Source of the DNA: Embiotoca jacksoni
Taxonomy: Eukaryota; Chordata; Actinopteri; Embiotocidae
Length of the DNA: 64,000 nt
Reading direction: 5' to 3'
NCBI GenBank assembly: GCA_022577435.1
Contig: JAKOON010000100.1
Span: forward strand, 713,004-777,003
Shown here: positions 1 to 9,683 of the stretch, piece by piece
Layout: every line of letters begins with the position of its first letter
Position numbering within the stretch: position 1 is the first letter of the stretch
Translations under genes and position numbers: made by a program
Notes under the pieces: generated by a model
The model's database searches: none
What the model was told of the DNA's origin: nothing
Seen by the model: only the letters and a program-made list of their open reading frames with translations

Positions 1-48
1 GATGGTTGAACTCAGTGCAGAAGTAGTGCACCGCCTACTTGATGATGT

Positions 49-124
49 CGCCCTCTAGTGGAGGTAAAAAGTGGAGTTCAGGTTTGTGTTTTTGTACAGA
101 GACTGTGGGTTTGCTGTCACTGTG
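49..124 (-). promoter_or_regulatory. Type-2 RSS cassette with CTCF-like core (reference copy, segment E1)
   Basis: Read on the minus strand: heptamer CACAGTG (118-124), a 22-bp spacer containing CAGTCTCTGT, a nonamer ACAAAAACA (87-95), then CCACTAGAGGGCGAC (51-61 is the 11-bp core). The cassette always sits to the left of a V segment that itself lies just right of an A-family leader, whatever family that V belongs to (B, E or F). The core fits the known CTCF consensus CCASYAGRKGGC. CTCF binding is inference. Confidence 0.8.
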
Positions 125-618
125 GGCTCCAGAGCACAGTAGTACAGAGCAGAGTCCTTCACTGCAGCAGAGGAGATCTGAACATCCACATGTTTCTTTC
201 CAGACAGTTTAGTTGAGAACTTTGTGGTCGATTTCAGAGACTCTGATGGTGTTGAACTGTTATGTCCTGAGATGTGGTAGAGAAACTCTGGTGGTTTTCC
301 TGCATATTGTCGATACCAGAAGAAATTATCAGCAGCAGTTATAGTGTTGGAGTATCTGTAGGACAGAGTAACAGTGCTGCCTTCTAAACTGGACTCTTCA
401 TTGTTGACTGGAGTGAGTTCTTCACAGCTGACACCTACAAGAAAGAAGTTGAATCATTAAGTTAGTGAGCAAGTTTTCACGTCCTGTAACTGAAGAAGCT
501 GTGATCAAAAGATCATATATGAATGTACCTGCCACTGAATAGAGCTGAAAGAGAAAAATAATAAATCTAACTTACCAGTGAATAAAAGGAGAAGCAGCAC
601 TGATATTAAAAACGTCAT
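125..618 (-). CDS. TCR alpha/delta V segment, family E, copy E1
   Basis: Germline V segment that would supply FR1-FR3, CDR1 and CDR2 of a T-cell receptor chain after RAG joining. The leader exon is 576-618 (MTFLISVLLLLFTG, then donor GTAAG) and the V exon is 125-434. The mature part probably starts at EELTPVNNEE, because GVSC resembles the GVQC signal-peptide end of human IGHV. The frame is open to YYCALEP. The position of the first canonical Cys is Tyr (VTLSYRYS), although FR2 WYRQ and the second Cys are normal. The RSS has a perfect heptamer and a 22-bp spacer. The start ATG is fixed by the leader. A decamer-type promoter motif lies 113 bp upstream at 731-740. Confidence 0.88.
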
Positions 619-730
619 GTTTCAACAAAACCTACTCACTAATTCTCAAACTAAACTCTATGAAGTCTGAACACTTTCTGATGGTGACAGACAGGCGTCC
701 CCCAACTGTTCAGGAAGCTCCTCCTCCTCT

Positions 731-740
731 TGATGTCACA
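731..740 (-). promoter_or_regulatory. Vbeta-type decamer (CRE-like) upstream of E1
   Basis: The minus strand reads TGTGACATCA, 9 of 10 positions of the known TCR Vbeta promoter decamer AGTGAYRTCA. It lies 113 bp from the E1 start codon, the same distance as in E2, H1 and H2. The surrounding 619-1130 block (E/H upstream region, about 0.5 kb) holds no gene that I can recognise. Confidence 0.6.
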
Positions 741-1130
741 ATGACATAGTGAAACCAACAGGGTTCAATAAAATCACCACAAAAAACATTTTTATATCCT
801 CAAGTATGTAATGTGAGACAGAATTTTTCTTCTGCTTTACATTGTGGGGAAGAACGTAACAAGCAGAGGAAGACGGTAATTGTTGGTGAATTGATTGATT
901 GAAAAGACGATCAATAAATTTAACTTGTAAATGTTGTCTGAAATAATTTTCGGCTTTATTACAGAGAAAAAACATACAGGACAGATTTTTTTTTATTAAA
1001 TATTCAGAGGGATGTTTATAAGAAAGTTCATTGGTGTATTTTACTGTCTCTTTTTTATTTCTCATAAAATTACAAAATATTAAGGGAACTATTCTTATTA
1101 AAAAAAACATCCAAGTTTATCAGTGTGTCT

Positions 1131-1215
1131 CCCTCTAGTGGATGTTGTGGAGTTTATTCTGTTGTCTTTGCTCCAAAGGTTTTTGTACAGAGTTTTGGTG
1201 TTTCCTGTCACTGTG
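1131..1215 (-). promoter_or_regulatory. Type-1 RSS cassette: RSS, AATAAA, CTCF-like core (reference copy, segment B1)
   Basis: Minus-strand order: heptamer CACAGTG (1209-1215), a 22-bp spacer, consensus nonamer ACAAAAACC (1178-1186), AATAAA (1153-1158), then CCACTAGAGGG (1131-1141) followed by AGAC. The same cassette follows all A and most C segments, G, H1, B1 and B5. The AATAAA could end germline V transcripts; that role is inferred only from position. Confidence 0.8.
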
Positions 1216-1715
1216 GGCTGCAGAGCACAGTAGTACAGAGCAGAGTCCTTCAGTTTAGATGAGATGATGTCCAGATCAACACGTTTCTGTGTTTTGTCGA
1301 TGTGAGCTGAGAAATCAGAACGAGTTGGATGAATCGATCCATCCTCTGTGATGTAGAGCAGGAACTCTGGTCTGGATCTCTGGTGTTGTTGATACCACTG
1401 GATGTTGGAGATAGCACCGTCATATTTACAGGTCAGATTGATGTTTGTTCTCTCTGCAACAACTTGTTCAGTTCTGTCCGGCTTTATGCTGTTCATGGAG
1501 ACCAAGGCTGCAAAATGAGTTCTTCATGTCAGTTAGTCTGAGAGAGACTGAAACATCAAGAGACTCAACAGAGGACTGAACTTGTTCTTTCATATGTGAT
1601 CATAATGAGATTCATTTGAGAAAATGGGACAAAATACAGTTATAATTACACATTTGTCTCAGTTTCAACACTCACCTATGAAGTGAAAGAAAAGTAACAA
1701 CATGTAAAGCAACAT
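1216..1715 (-). CDS. TCR V segment, family B, copy B1
   Basis: The leader is 1676-1715 (MLLYMLLLFFHFIG, donor GTGAG), the intron 168 nt, and the V exon 1216-1507 after a TTTTGCAG acceptor. The mature region begins near LVSMNSIKPDRTEQ. It has Cys in NLTCKYDG, WYQQ, a PEFLLYITEDG CDR2 region and YYCALQP. CDR1 is AISN before IQW. Family B domains are compact and have both canonical Cys. B1 is one of two B copies with a type-1 RSS; the other nine carry type 2. VDLDI replaces the usual VDLEI. Confidence 0.9.
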
Positions 1716-1799
1716 GTTTTCAGTTGTTGAAGTCAGACAGCAGATGAACAAAGTTCTTCTGCAACAGAATGGAAATACAACTAGTCCTGTCTGCTGCAC

Positions 1800-1892
1800 A
1801 GCCCTCCTCCTCAACATCAAGCTGACTGTACTTTTAGTGCTGCAGACAGAAATACTCTGATTGGCTAAGTTGAACATTGGTGGGCGGAGCCA
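1800..1892 (-). promoter_or_regulatory. Family-B proximal promoter with GC box and CCAAT boxes (reference copy)
   Basis: About 145-175 bp upstream of the B1 ATG the minus strand has GGCTCCGCCCACC (near 1880-1892), CCAAT at 1876-1880 and a second CCAAT at 1860-1864. The arrangement recurs before each B leader. In B11 the GC box is mutated (GGGAGGAG on the plus strand near 60362). SP/KLF and NF-Y are the expected binders of such boxes; no TATA box is evident. Confidence 0.5.
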
Positions 1893-2071
1893 TAGAAAAA
1901 CACATTCATAGCATATGTCTGAGAAACAGTTATTCCAGACTGTCTGAAAACATCAAAACATGTCATAGAAGTTTATCAGTGTGTCTCCCTCTAGTGGATG
2001 TTGTGGAGTTTATTCTGTTGTCTTTGCTACAAAGGTTTTTGTACAGAGTTTTGGTGTTTCCTGTCACTGTG

Positions 2072-2515
2072 GGCTGCAGAGCACAGTAGTACACAGCAGA
2101 GTCAGATGGATGAAGCTTCTGGATCTTCAGAGGAACTGACGTGAAGGAGGAATTCAATGTGGATGAAAATCTCTCCCTGAACTTATTTGCTGTGTTCCCT
2201 TCACCAATTGTAAATTTACTGAGGATGAATTCTGGGTTGTTGTTTCCATCCTGTTTGTACCAGAACAGATAACTATCTGTCGTACTGCTCTTATATTGAC
2301 AGTCCAGTGTTACTGTCTCTCCTGCAGCAGCAGTCTTTTCTCCTCCTGGTTGCAGCACGTTGTCTTTTTGTTCTCTGCATTCTGTAAAACACCAACAAAC
2401 AGTATCAGCGTGCTGTTAAAGAATCATCAGTGTTGGATTGATGTCAATGAAACAGAGTTGTGTTCGTACCAAGACACACAGCAGCCAGCAGCACTGAGAT
2501 GAACAGAGGCGTCAT
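2072..2515 (-). CDS. TCR V segment, family C, copy C1
   Basis: The leader is 2470-2515 (MTPLFISVLLAAVCLG, donor GTACG), the intron 88 nt, and the V exon 2072-2381. The exon opens ECREQKDNVLQPGGEK, has VTLDCQY, LFWYKQDGNNNPEFIL and an SDSAVYYCALQP end. CDR1 is TTDS and CDR2 is SKFTIGEGNTAN. The RSS is type 1 (heptamer 2065-2071) with a CTCF-like core at 1987-1997. The FR3 end KIQKLHPSDSAVYYCA is shared with family A, so the two families share a 3' block. Confidence 0.9.
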
Positions 2516-3423
2516 ATCTGCAGCTTTGAGGAACTTCTGAGCTCCAGCAGCTATAAAGAAAGCTGAGATCTCTGTTTAGTCTTCATCAGCACTCAGTTGG
2601 TGGATTAGAAGGAGGAGCCTGATCACAGTGACAGGACTCATTCACAGCTCTGTGTTCTTCCCCCTACTGACAACTTTACACTCAACACATCTGTGTGTCG
2701 CTCTCCTTTCCAAGAACAACTTGGCTCGTACGTAGTCCTCATTTTAAATTTCAGGTGACGTGTTTCCTCTTTTCCACCTGGTGCAGATTCACTTTGTTCT
2801 CCAACATATAAAATCTGATGATTGTTGTGAACCTGCTTCGACCATTTTAATGTTTCAGCAGAAAGACTGCAGGAAAACTGAAGATGAACGTTTGAACAAG
2901 ATGCGACTTTTAATGTTCTTCTCAGAATTTCTTTCCTCTCGAAGGTAAATTGTAGTTTTATCATCTTTTGGTCGTCTGCAGCTGAAAGACGTCAAATACA
3001 AAGATGGAGGATTTGTTGTGGAAACTTAAAATCTGTAAGTGTTGAAACTTCAGCTGTTAAAATGTAATTTTACTGTTTGATGTCTGATAATATAAACTAC
3101 TGGTCTATTTGGAGTGAAGATCTACATGTTGGAGGATGAAGAATAATGGAAGCAGCTGATTGGCCAAGAATGTTTAATGAGGATGAAGTGAGTAAGTCAG
3201 TGTCCGTCTGTTTCCATGGTAACGTGTGTTTTGAAGCTTCATCCAGTCGGTTTGTCGTTGATGTGGATTTGCTGCTCACGTGAATCCTCCCACAGTGTTT
3301 GATCAGCAGCTGTAACCACGGTGACGCTGATAAAACAGGAATTAGCAGCATCCATCTGATATGAAGCTGTGGTTTGAACACCACTTCCCTCCTCTTTGAA
3401 GAGTCGTCACATATCTGTGTTCA
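2516..3423 (-). repeat. C-D intergenic spacer, copy 1
   Basis: A roughly 0.9-kb block repeated between every C leader and D RSS. It holds the C promoter region (TATA-like CTTTATAGC about 40 bp from the ATG) and a perfect X-box-like palindrome GTTTCCATGGTAAC at 3210-3223, which fits the RFX-site pattern GTNRCC-N-RGYAAC loosely as a 14-bp palindrome. No gene is supported. Short open frames here recur only because the block is duplicated. Confidence 0.7.
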
Positions 3424-3462
3424 GGTTTTTGTACAGCCTCTTCCACACTTTGTATCACTGTG
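3424..3462 (-). promoter_or_regulatory. Family-D RSS with true 23-bp spacer (reference copy)
   Basis: Heptamer CACAGTG (3456-3462), a 23-bp spacer starting ATACAAAGTGTGG, and nonamer ACAAAAACC (3424-3432). Unlike every other family here, the spacer is 23 rather than 22 bp and there is no CCACTAGAGGG core or AATAAA next to it. Confidence 0.85.
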
Positions 3463-4057
3463 TCTCTAGAGCACAGTAGTAGAGAGCTGTGTCCTCCAGG
3501 GTTGGTTTACTGATGATCAGTTCAGTTGATGTATCTGTTGTTTTGGAATCGTATCGATTATCAGGAATATGTTTACCTGTGTTGTCTTTGGCTCCTTTCC
3601 AGAGAATAAACTGAGGAGCCTGAAGGTCAGAATCATGTTTGTACCAGTGAAGCCGAACGTTTCTGTCAGTCGTCTGATAGTTACATTTGAGTGAGATTTT
3701 TTTTCCTTCTATTCCTCTGACTTCATCTTTTTCATGAGAGATTGTGTTTCCAGATATTCGTCCTAGAAAAAGTAGAGAACATGAAGCCATTAGATGAACA
3801 TTGTCTGTGAGGCTGAGAGGAGAAGACAGTGGAAAATGTCCCCTGTGCAGAGTTACTCTGTGGACATTCACAACATCAACTCTTTTTAATTCATAAGATG
3901 ATCTCAACATATTTTTCGTGTCAAAACAAAGGAACCGGAAAAGTTGTGAAATCCAGTCTGTATATTTGATTAATGCAGCAGATTAAAGAAAAGTTGAATC
4001 CCTGTTGTTAAACTCACCTATGAAGGGAGATAAAAACAAAAAGAGGTAAAGCAACAT
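3463..4057 (-). CDS. TCR V segment, family D, copy D1
   Basis: The leader is 4018-4057 (MLLYLFLFLSPFIG, donor GTGAG), the intron 255 nt (the longest in the array), and the V exon 3463-3762. The domain begins RISGNTISHEKDEVRGIEG, has ISLKCNY, WYKHDSDLQAPQFILW and LEDTALYYCALE. CDR1 is TTDRNVRLHW and CDR2 is KDNTGK, followed by NRYDSK. Both canonical Cys are present. The frame closes with a stop at the RSS junction, unlike A, B and C, which read through. Confidence 0.9.
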
Positions 4058-4138
4058 GTCTTTGGAGTTGTTGAAGCCACACAGACAGCAGATGAACAAA
4101 GTTCTTCCACTGCAGCAGACTGAGGAAGAAATAATGTC

Positions 4139-4212
4139 ATTGGATGAGCTGAAGTTCAGTGGGCGGAGCCTATTACTTCTTTACATTATATTCAGCTTTT
4201 AAACTCAACCAA
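4139..4212 (-). promoter_or_regulatory. Family-D proximal promoter: CCAAT and GC box (reference copy)
   Basis: Upstream of the D1 ATG the minus strand shows TCCAATGACAT (CCAAT at 4139-4143) and GGCTCCGCCCACT (about 4159-4171). A TTATTGGTT box lies at about 4206-4214. The same set precedes the other D copies. In D8 the GC box is altered (GTAGGAGGAGCC on the plus strand near 54951). Confidence 0.45.
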
Positions 4213-4359
4213 TAAAATGATTTTCTGCTCCATCAGTCAACTGAATCTAAAATTAAAAGTTGATCAGTGTGTCTCCCTCTAGTGGATGTTGTGGAGTTTA
4301 TTCTGTTGTCTTTGCTCCAAAGGTTTTTGTACAGAGTTTTGGTGTTTCCTGTCACTGTG

Positions 4360-4801
4360 GGCTGCAGAGCACAGTAGTACACAGCAGAGTCCTTCACTGC
4401 AGCAGAGGAGATCTCCAGGTGGAACTTCTTTGTTTGTTTTTCATGTTCAAAAGACAATCTTTCTTTTTTTTCCTGAATATTCTGAGATGAGAAGTTTTGG
4501 AGATGAACTGGACTTCTGTTGGTACCAGAAGAGGTTGTCAACAGAGACTGAATAGTTGCAGGAGAGATTCACAGTTTCTCCTTCCAAAACAGTCAACACA
4601 TCTTCAGATAGTGTCAGTAAATCTTCAGAGGATCCTGAAAACAAAGATAAAATAGAATAGAGGAAAATATTTATAAAGTTCATGACCTCAAAGGAGATTA
4701 AAATGTTTAATTTACCATCACGTGCTCCATCTTAATATTTGACTTGAGTTCTTACCAGTTTGAAAGGAGACGATCATCATCCAAATAAAAAGCAGCAACA
4801 T
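4360..4801 (-). pseudogene. TCR V segment, family G, only copy, frameshifted
   Basis: The leader is 4756-4801 (MLLLFIWMMIVSFQTG) and the V exon 4360-4634, starting GSSEDLLTLSEDVLTVLEG. It has VNLSCNYS, LFWYQQK, then a FR3 ending AAVKDSAVYYCALQP. The reading frame breaks in a run of eight T on the plus strand (4464-4471, an A run in the coding strand) in the CDR2/FR3 region, and a stop follows soon after. Everything else is intact: splice sites, perfect heptamer (4353-4359), type-1 RSS and CTCF-like core at 4275-4285. It could be a true polymorphic pseudogene or an assembly length error in the homopolymer. Confidence 0.8.
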
Positions 4802-5669
4802 TATTTCCACTTGTACTGAATGAACAGGAGAGAGAACACTGCAGCTCTTCAGTTCCTAAATGAAGCTTTTCATATTCAGTTGTGTAGCTCCTCCTCTTGC
4901 TGTGGTCTGTTTCCATTCAGGCTGATGGAGGTTTTAGAAATGACAGTGATGCTGCAGTTATCATCATCCAAGAAGGTCAGACTGACGGAGGAATCTGCAG
5001 AAAACTAACCTGAATAAATCAGGAGAGAAAAAAGACGCAGCATGATGGAGGAGGTTTTTCATGATAGCTAATAGTGATGCGCGGAATAATCGAGAGATTC
5101 TTCAGAACTATCATCGATAAAATGTGATTAATATGAGAAGAGTCATGGACACAGCAATACAATTTCTGCCGTCAATTCCTGTCAGAAGTTCCATCTCTGG
5201 CTCTTTAGGTTCCAGCTCCAGGAAGATGAAGCTGCTGCTCTGAACTTGATTTTGATGAAAGATAAGGGACTGCAAAGATTCAGGAAACAAATTATAGCTT
5301 CAGGAGGTGAAGAGTTTCACTGAGATGATCATTAATGGCTCCAAATACAGACCAAAAAAAAAATGGTGGGAAGGAGCAAGTTTTAGGTGGTTCACTGATG
5401 AAGGTAGAAAACTGCAGTTTACAGGCAGACTGGAGGTTGACAAAGTCAGAGATAAAAGTCAAACAGGTTATCAATAAAAAACTAAAATACACAGCTGGAG
5501 AGGAAGATAAACACACTAAACAATCTGGAGAGGAAGAGACAAACAACATCCAACAGGGCTCAAAGAGAAACTGTTCAAAAGGTTTTGTCACCCCTGCTGT
5601 TGATGCAAAGAGTCAGACTGGATGTCAAGATTGGATCCTAACAAATCATCCAAGTTTGTCAGTGTGTCT
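4802..5669. other. Single-copy region upstream of G
   Basis: About 0.87 kb that is not repeated elsewhere in the window. It presumably holds the G promoter. Open frames on both strands around 5292-5640 have no recognisable domain, and the plus-strand one runs straight into the A1 RSS flank. I see no RNA gene or named repeat. Confidence 0.5.
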
Positions 5670-5754
5670 CCCTCTAGTGGATGTTGTGGAGTTTATTCTG
5701 TTGTCTTTGCTCCAAAGGTTTTTGTGCAGAGTTTTGGTGTTTCCTGTCACTGTG

Positions 5755-6195
5755 GGCTGCAGAGCACAGTAGTACACAGCAGAGTCAGATGGATGAAGCT
5801 TCTGGATCTTCAGAGGAACTGTTTTCTTGTTGATTTTAGCATCAAATTTTTTTTTGTTGAACTCTGGAGCCTTATATACATTTTCTGAGAAACATTTCAG
5901 CATGTACTTTGGATAACTGTTCACTTCTTGTTTGTACCAGAACAAATAAGGAATTGAGTCAGTGGTCTCAAAAGTACAATCAAGTGTAACTGTGTCTCCT
6001 TCAGTAGCAGAGACATGTCCTGATGTCTGGTTCACTTTGTCTTCTCCTTTACACTCTGAGGAAGAACAGAACATTCAGAGGAAGACATGAATCAATAAAG
6101 ATGATTGATTAAATCAGAACAATCAATCAACACCTTGATCTTTCTATCTTACCAAAGAAAAGAGCAGCAAGAATAATCCACAACCAATGTTCCAT
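5755..6195 (-). CDS. TCR V segment, family A, copy A1 (reference)
   Basis: The leader is 6153-6195 (MEHWLVIILAALFFG-like, here MEHWLWIILAALFFG; donor GTAAG), the intron 97 nt, and the V exon 5755-6055. The exon opens ECKGEDKVNQTSGHVSATEG, then VTLDCTFE, LFWYKQEVNSYPKYMLKC, FR3 VPLKIQKLHPSDSAVYYCA. CDR1 is TTDSIPY and CDR2 is FSENVYKAPEF. The LKC cysteine just before CDR2 is an extra, unpaired Cys found in 12 of 16 A copies. The RSS is type 1 (heptamer 5748-5754) and the CTCF-like core is at 5670-5680. Family A begins every duplication module of the array. Confidence 0.9.
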
Positions 6196-6415
6196 GTGTA
6201 CAACAAGGTTTAAATGAACAGGAGAAACTAGCTGATGTTCAACATTCAGTCTGACAGTTGTTCTCTTCACAGCAGCAGTTCTTATTGACAGGATGGTTGA
6301 ACTCAGTGCAGAAGTAGTGCACCGCCTACTTGATGATGTCGTCCTCTAGTGGAGGTAAAAAGTGGAGTTCAGGTTTGTGTTTTTGTACAGAGACTGTGGG
6401 TTTCCTGTCACTGTG

Positions 6416-6915
6416 GGCTGCAGAGCACAGTAGTACAGAGCAGAGTCCTTCAGTTTAGATGAGATGATCTCCAGATCAACACGTTTCTTTGTTTTGTCGA
6501 TGTGAGCTGAGAAATCAGAACGAGTTGGATGAATCGATCCATCCTCTGTGATGTAGAGCAGGAACTCTGGTCTGGATCTCTGGTGTTGTTGATACCACTG
6601 GATGTTGTTGATAGCACCGTCATATTCACAGATCAGATTGATGTTTGTTCTCTCTGCAACAACTTGTTCAGTTCTGTCCGGCTTTATGCTGTTCATGGAG
6701 ACCAAGGCTGCAAAATGAGTTCTTCATGTCAGTTAGTCTGAGAGAGACTGAAACATCAAGAGACTCAACAGAGGTCTGAACTTTTTCTTTCATATGTGAT
6801 CATAATGAGATTCATTTGAGAAAATGGGACAAAATACTGTTATAATTAGACATTTGTCTCAGTTTCAACACTCACCTATGAAGTGAAAGAAAAGTAACAA
6901 CAGGTAAAGCAACAT
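6416..6915 (-). CDS. TCR V segment, family B, copy B2
   Basis: Leader 6876-6915, V exon 6416-6707. CDR1 is AINN before IQW, and the first Cys sits in NLICEYDG. Ends CALQP with a type-2 RSS (heptamer 6409-6415). This is the only copy whose CTCF-like core is damaged: the plus strand reads TCCTCTAGTGG at 6342-6352, losing one G of the GGG. Confidence 0.9.
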
Positions 6916-7271
6916 GTTTTCAGATGTTGAAGTCAGACAGCAGATGAACAAAGTTCTTCTGCAACAGAATGGAAATACAACTAGTCCTGTCTGCTGCACA
7001 GCCCTCCTCCTCAACATCAAGCTGACTGTACTTTTAGTGCTGCAGACAGAAATACTCTGATTGGCTAAGTTGAACTTTGGTGGGCGGAGCCATAGAAAAA
7101 CACATTTATGGCATATGTCTGAGAAACAGTTATTCCAGACTGTCTGAAAACATCAAAACATGTCATAGAAGTTTATCAGTGTGTCTCCCTCTAGTGGATG
7201 TTGTGGAGTTTATTCTGTTGTCTTTGCTCCAAAGGTTTTTGTACATAGTTTTGGTGTTTCCTGTCACTGTG

Positions 7272-7712
7272 GGCCTCAGAGCACAGTAGTACACAGCAGA
7301 GTCAGACGGATGAAGCTTCTGGATCTTCAGAGGAACTGATTTCTTGATGATTTTAGCATCAAATCTGTCTTTGTTGAACTCTGGAGCCTTTTCTACATTT
7401 TCTGAGAAACATTTCAGCATGTACTTTGGATAACTGTTCACTTCTTGTTTGTACCAGAATAAGGTGGGAGTTCTGTCAGTTGTTTCAAAAGTACAATCAA
7501 GTGTAACTGTGTCTCCTTCAGTAGCAGAGACATGTCCTGATGTCTGGTTCACTTTGTCTTCTCCTTTACACTCTGAGGAAGAACAGAACATTCAGAGGAA
7601 GACATGAATCAATAAAGATGATTGATTAAATCAGAACAATCAATCAACACGTTGATCTTTCTATCTTACCAAAGAAAAGAGCAGCAAGAATAATCCACAG
7701 CCAATGTTCCAT
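7272..7712 (-). CDS. TCR V segment, family A, copy A2
   Basis: Leader 7670-7712, V exon 7272-7572. CDR1 TTDRTPT, CDR2 FSENVEKAPEF with the extra LKC cysteine, germline end CALRP. Type-1 RSS with heptamer 7265-7271 and one spacer change (ACATAG on the plus strand in place of ACAGAG). CTCF-like core 7187-7197. Confidence 0.9.
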
Positions 7713-7932
7713 GTGTACAACAAGGTTTAAATGAACAGGAGAAACTAGCTGATGTTCAACATTCAGTCTGACAGTTGTTCTCTTCACAGCAGCAGTTCTT
7801 ATTGACAGGATGGTTGAACTCAGTGCAGAAGTAGTGCACCGCCTACTTGATGATGTCGCCCTCTAGTGGAGGTAAAAAGTGGAGTTCAGGTTTGTGTTTT
7901 TGTACAGAGACTGTGGGTTTACTGTCACTGTG

Positions 7933-8424
7933 GGCTGCAGAGCACAGTAGTACAGAGCAGAGTCCTTCACTGCAGCAGAGGAGATCTGAACATCCACATG
8001 TTTCTTTCCAGACAGTTTAGTTGAGAACTTTGTGGTCGATTTCAGAGACTCTGATGGTGTTGAACTGTTATGTCCTGAGATGTTGTAGAGAAACTGGTGG
8101 TTTTCCTGCATATTGTCGATACCAGAAGAAATCATCACTAGCAGTTATAGTGTTGGAGTATCTGTAGGACAGAGTAACAGTGCTGCCTTCTAAACTGGAC
8201 TCTTCATTGTTGACTGGAGTGAGTTCTTCACAGCTGACATCTACAAGAAAGAAGTTGAATCATTAAGTTAGTGAGCAAGTTTTCACGTCCTGTAACTGAA
8301 GAAGCTGTGATCAAAGGATCATATATGAATGTACCTGCCACTGAATAGAGCTCAAAGAGATAAATAATAAATCTGACTTACCAGTGAATAAATGGAGAAG
8401 GAGCACTGATATTAAAAACGTCAT
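7933..8424 (-). pseudogene. TCR V segment, family E, copy E2, 2-bp deletion
   Basis: Leader 8382-8424, V exon 7933-8240. Compared with E1 two bases are missing near 8094-8096, at the Pro-Glu codons of FR2 (after GKPP). The distal half, through YYCALQP, is therefore out of frame with the leader. The RSS (heptamer 7926-7932, type 2) and CTCF-like core (7859-7869) remain intact, so it could still recombine but would encode no domain. The first canonical Cys is Tyr, as in E1. Confidence 0.85.
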
Positions 8425-8536
8425 GTTTCAACAAAACCTGCTCACTAATTCTCAAACTAAACTCTGTGAAGTCTGAACACTTTCTGATGGTGACAGCCAG
8501 ACCTCCCCCAACTGTTCAGGAAGCTCCTCCTCCTCA

Positions 8537-8546
8537 TGATGTCACA
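8537..8546 (-). promoter_or_regulatory. Decamer-type promoter motif upstream of E2
   Basis: TGTGACATCA on the minus strand, 113 bp from the E2 ATG, identical in sequence and position to the E1 motif. The rest of 8425-8937 is the E/H upstream block and shows no gene. Confidence 0.6.
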
Positions 8547-9022
8547 ATGACATAGTGAAACCAACAGGATTCAATAAAATAACCACAAAAAACATTTTTA
8601 TATCCTCAAGTATGTAATTTGAGACAGAATTTTTCTTCTGCTTTACATTGTGGGGAAGAACGGAACAAGCAGAGGAAGACAGTAATTGTTGGTGAATTGA
8701 TTGATTGAAAAGACGATCAATAAATTTAATTTGGAAATGTTGTCTGAAGTAATTTTCGGCATTATTACAGAGAAAAAACATACAGGACAGATTTTTTTTT
8801 TTTAAATATTCAGAGGGATGTTTATAAGAAAGTTCATTGGTGTATTTTACTGCCTCTTATTGATTTCTCATAAAATTATAAAATATTAAGGGAACTATTT
8901 TTATTAAAACAAACCATCCAAGTTTATCAGTGTGTCTCCCTCTAGTGGATGTTGTGGAGTTTATTCTGTTGTCTTTGCTCCAAAGGTTTTTGTACAGAGT
9001 TTTGGTGTTTCCTGTCACTGTG

Positions 9023-9463
9023 GGCTGCAGAGCACAGTAGTACACAGCAGAGTCAGATGGATGAAGCTTCTGGATCTTCAGAGGAACTGATGTCTTATTG
9101 AGTTTAGCATCAAATCTGTCTTTGTTGAACTCTGGAGCATTATCTCCTCCATAGGTTTGACGCTGCAAAATATATTTTGGAAAGTCATTTTCTTCTTGTT
9201 TGTACCAGAACAAATAAGGAGCTCCGGAACTGGTCTCAAAAGTACAATCAAGTGTAACTGTGTCTCCTTCAGTAGCAGAGACATGTCCTGATGTCTGGTT
9301 CACTTTGTCTTCTCCTTTACACTCTGAGGAAGAACAGAACATTCAGAGGAAGACATGAATCAATAAAGATGATTGATTAAATCAGAACAATCAATCAACA
9401 CGTTGATCTTTCTATCTTACCAAAGAAAAGAGCAGCAAGAATAATCCACAGCCAATGTTCCAT
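9023..9463 (-). CDS. TCR V segment, family A, copy A3 (long-CDR2 class)
   Basis: Leader 9421-9463, V exon 9023-9323. It belongs to the second A class: FR2 ends ENDFPKYILQR and CDR2 is the longer QTYGGDNAPEF, with Arg where other A copies have the extra Cys. CDR1 is TSSGAPY. Ends CALQP. Type-1 RSS (heptamer 9016-9022), CTCF-like core 8938-8948. Confidence 0.9.
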
Positions 9464-9683
9464 GTGTACAACAAGGTTTAAATGAACAGGAGAAACTAGC
9501 TGATGTTCAACATTCAGTCTGACAGTTGTTCTCTTCACAGCAGCAGTTCTTATTGACAGGATGGTTGAACTCAGTACAGAAGTAGTGCACCGCCTACTTG
9601 ATGATGTCGCCCTCTAGTGGAGGTAAAAAGTGGAGTTCAGGTTTGTGTTTTTGTACAGAGACTTTGGATTTCCTGTCACTGTG

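Noticed and set aside
1877..2089. Plus-strand 70-codon frame (MVGGAIEKH type) recurring about ten times
   Set aside because: It overlaps the B promoter and the RSS of the next V in antisense and is preserved only because the module is duplicated; no domain or coding signal.
2638..2964. Minus-strand 108-codon frame in C-D spacers
   Set aside because: Absent or truncated in the short spacers and in copy 7, no recognisable domain; treated as chance.
3292..3298. Plus-strand CACAGTG in each C-D spacer
   Set aside because: No nonamer at 12 or 23 bp (CTGTAACCA and GTGACGCTG are found instead), so not called an RSS.
3184..3384. Minus-strand 66-codon frame MVFKPQLHIRWMLL in all eight C-D spacers
   Set aside because: Not preceded by a promoter of its own and not spliceable to a V. 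Substitutions occur at all codon positions, so conservation is explained by duplication.
5335..5772. Plus-strand 145-codon frame upstream of A1
   Set aside because: No homology recognised, and its last third is the antisense of the A1 RSS flank.
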